From: SKLM01 sp041687115
GTDB taxonomy: Bacteria; Chloroflexota; Anaerolineae; B4-G1
Reading direction: 5' to 3'
Length of the DNA stretch: 12,448 bases
Assembly (NCBI GenBank): GCA_041687115.1
Contig: JAWLCP010000078.1
Coordinates: forward strand, 1 to 12,448
The stretch's first letter is position 1. Every line of letters starts with the position of its first letter. Shown piece after piece: positions 12,016-12,448 of the stretch. Under the pieces are notes generated by a model that ran no database searches, was not told where the DNA came from, and saw nothing but the letters and a program-made list of their open reading frames with translations. The translations under genes and the position numbers were made by a program.

Positions 12016-12448
12016 TCATTCCCTCAACGAGTCAGCCCGAGAGGCCGTCCAACCCCCGCTTCGCTTTAGGAGCAACCTCGGCAGCTGGCGCATCTCTTCG
12101 CTCCCTAGCAGCGTGGCCGACACTACGTAGGTCGTGCTCCCCACCACCAATCCTCCAATCCCAACCAGACGCGAACCCAGGCCGGGGACCACGGTGCGGA
12201 AACCGACCACCGCCCCGGCCATTAAACCCGATGCCGTGATGGTCCGTGCCAGCGAGACGACCAGCGCCTGCCCTTCCATCCCCTCGAGTCGGCGCCTGGC
12301 CGCCAGGAGGAGCAGGCCTACCTGAAGGCCGACCGCAAGCGAACTCGAGAGCGCAACGGCGCCTTGTGCCAGAGAGGGCAGGAGCAGCCATCCCAATATC
12401 CCATTTGTCACCACCCCGGCCAAGGCGGCCCACAGCGGTGTCCACATG
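12016..12448 (-). CDS. murJ: MurJ/MviN-family lipid II flippase, C-terminal part (5' end outside window)
   Basis: The frame runs off the right edge of the window. The ATG at 12447 is probably internal, since MWTPLWAALAGVVTNGILGWLLLP matches the (D)TxTP helix start in the second half of MurJ. MurJ flips the undecaprenyl-linked peptidoglycan precursor lipid II across the inner membrane. Visible hydrophobic helices are LWAALAGVVTNGILGWLLLP, ALSSSLAVGLQVGLLLLAA, then after ARRRLEGMEGQALVVSLART two more (ITASGLMAGAVVGF and LVGIGGLVVGSTTYVVSATLL). The protein ends in a short polar tail. The LRRRL-like turn (ARRRLEG) before the last helices is typical. A spacer of 112 bases separates its stop from the mscL start. 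Other MATE/MOP-superfamily exporters are possible, but MurJ fits best. Confidence 0.75.
   Translation of the reverse strand, partial: MWTPLWAALAGVVTNGILGWLLLPSLAQGAVALSSSLAVGLQVGLLLLAARRRLEGMEGQALVVSLARTITASGLMAGAVVGFRTVVPGLGSRLVGIGGLVVGSTTYVVSATLLGSEEMRQLPRLLLKRSGGWTASRADSLRE

Overview
The window is GC-rich, gene-dense bacterial DNA. Seven to eight genes lie head to tail on the + strand, followed by two housekeeping genes on the - strand. Gene families, codon use and short extragenic repeats would fit an anaerobic or facultative lineage such as Chloroflexota (Anaerolineae). That placement is an impression, because nothing here is a phylogenetic marker I can score.

Region 1 (1-496) holds the 3' part of a two-CBS-domain protein. 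Region 2 (497-7382) is the core: corrinoid protein 1, MttB-type methyltransferase 1, corrinoid protein 2, MttB-type methyltransferase 2, then a hydantoinase A-like ASKHA-fold ATPase. All five read the same way, with strong Shine-Dalgarno sequences and short spacers. Each spacer contains a hairpin, and several hairpins belong to one repeat family with a conserved TTGCT loop. The methyltransferases have no in-frame stop codons, so they are pyrrolysine-independent members of the trimethylamine/glycine betaine methyltransferase superfamily. The likely chemistry is demethylation of a quaternary or tertiary amine: MttB moves a methyl group from the substrate to Co(I) on the small corrinoid protein, and a further methyltransferase outside this window passes it to tetrahydrofolate or a coenzyme. 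The substrate cannot be read from the sequence.

Region 3 (7383-11357) begins with an array of seven 7-bp units just upstream of a GntR/FCD-family regulator. A 5'-truncated EamA transporter, a YbaK-type aminoacyl-tRNA deacylase-like protein and a second hydantoinase A-like protein follow. The last two overlap by 8 bases.

Region 4 (11358-12448) has a strong hairpin between convergent genes, mscL (with a C-terminal four-cysteine zinc-ribbon-like tail) and the 3' part of a murJ-like flippase, both on the - strand.

The most interesting point is the pairing of a duplicated MttC/MttB module with two HyuA-like ATPases and no HyuB partner. Corrinoid methyltransferase systems need an ATP-dependent reactivase, usually a RamA/RACo-type iron-sulfur ATPase, and none is present here. 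The HyuA-like proteins share the ASKHA ATPase fold and may be doing this job or a related one; this is inference. The stem-loop repeat family, which shows compensatory base changes, and a hairpin that masks the hyuA1 ribosome binding site are the most interesting non-coding signals.
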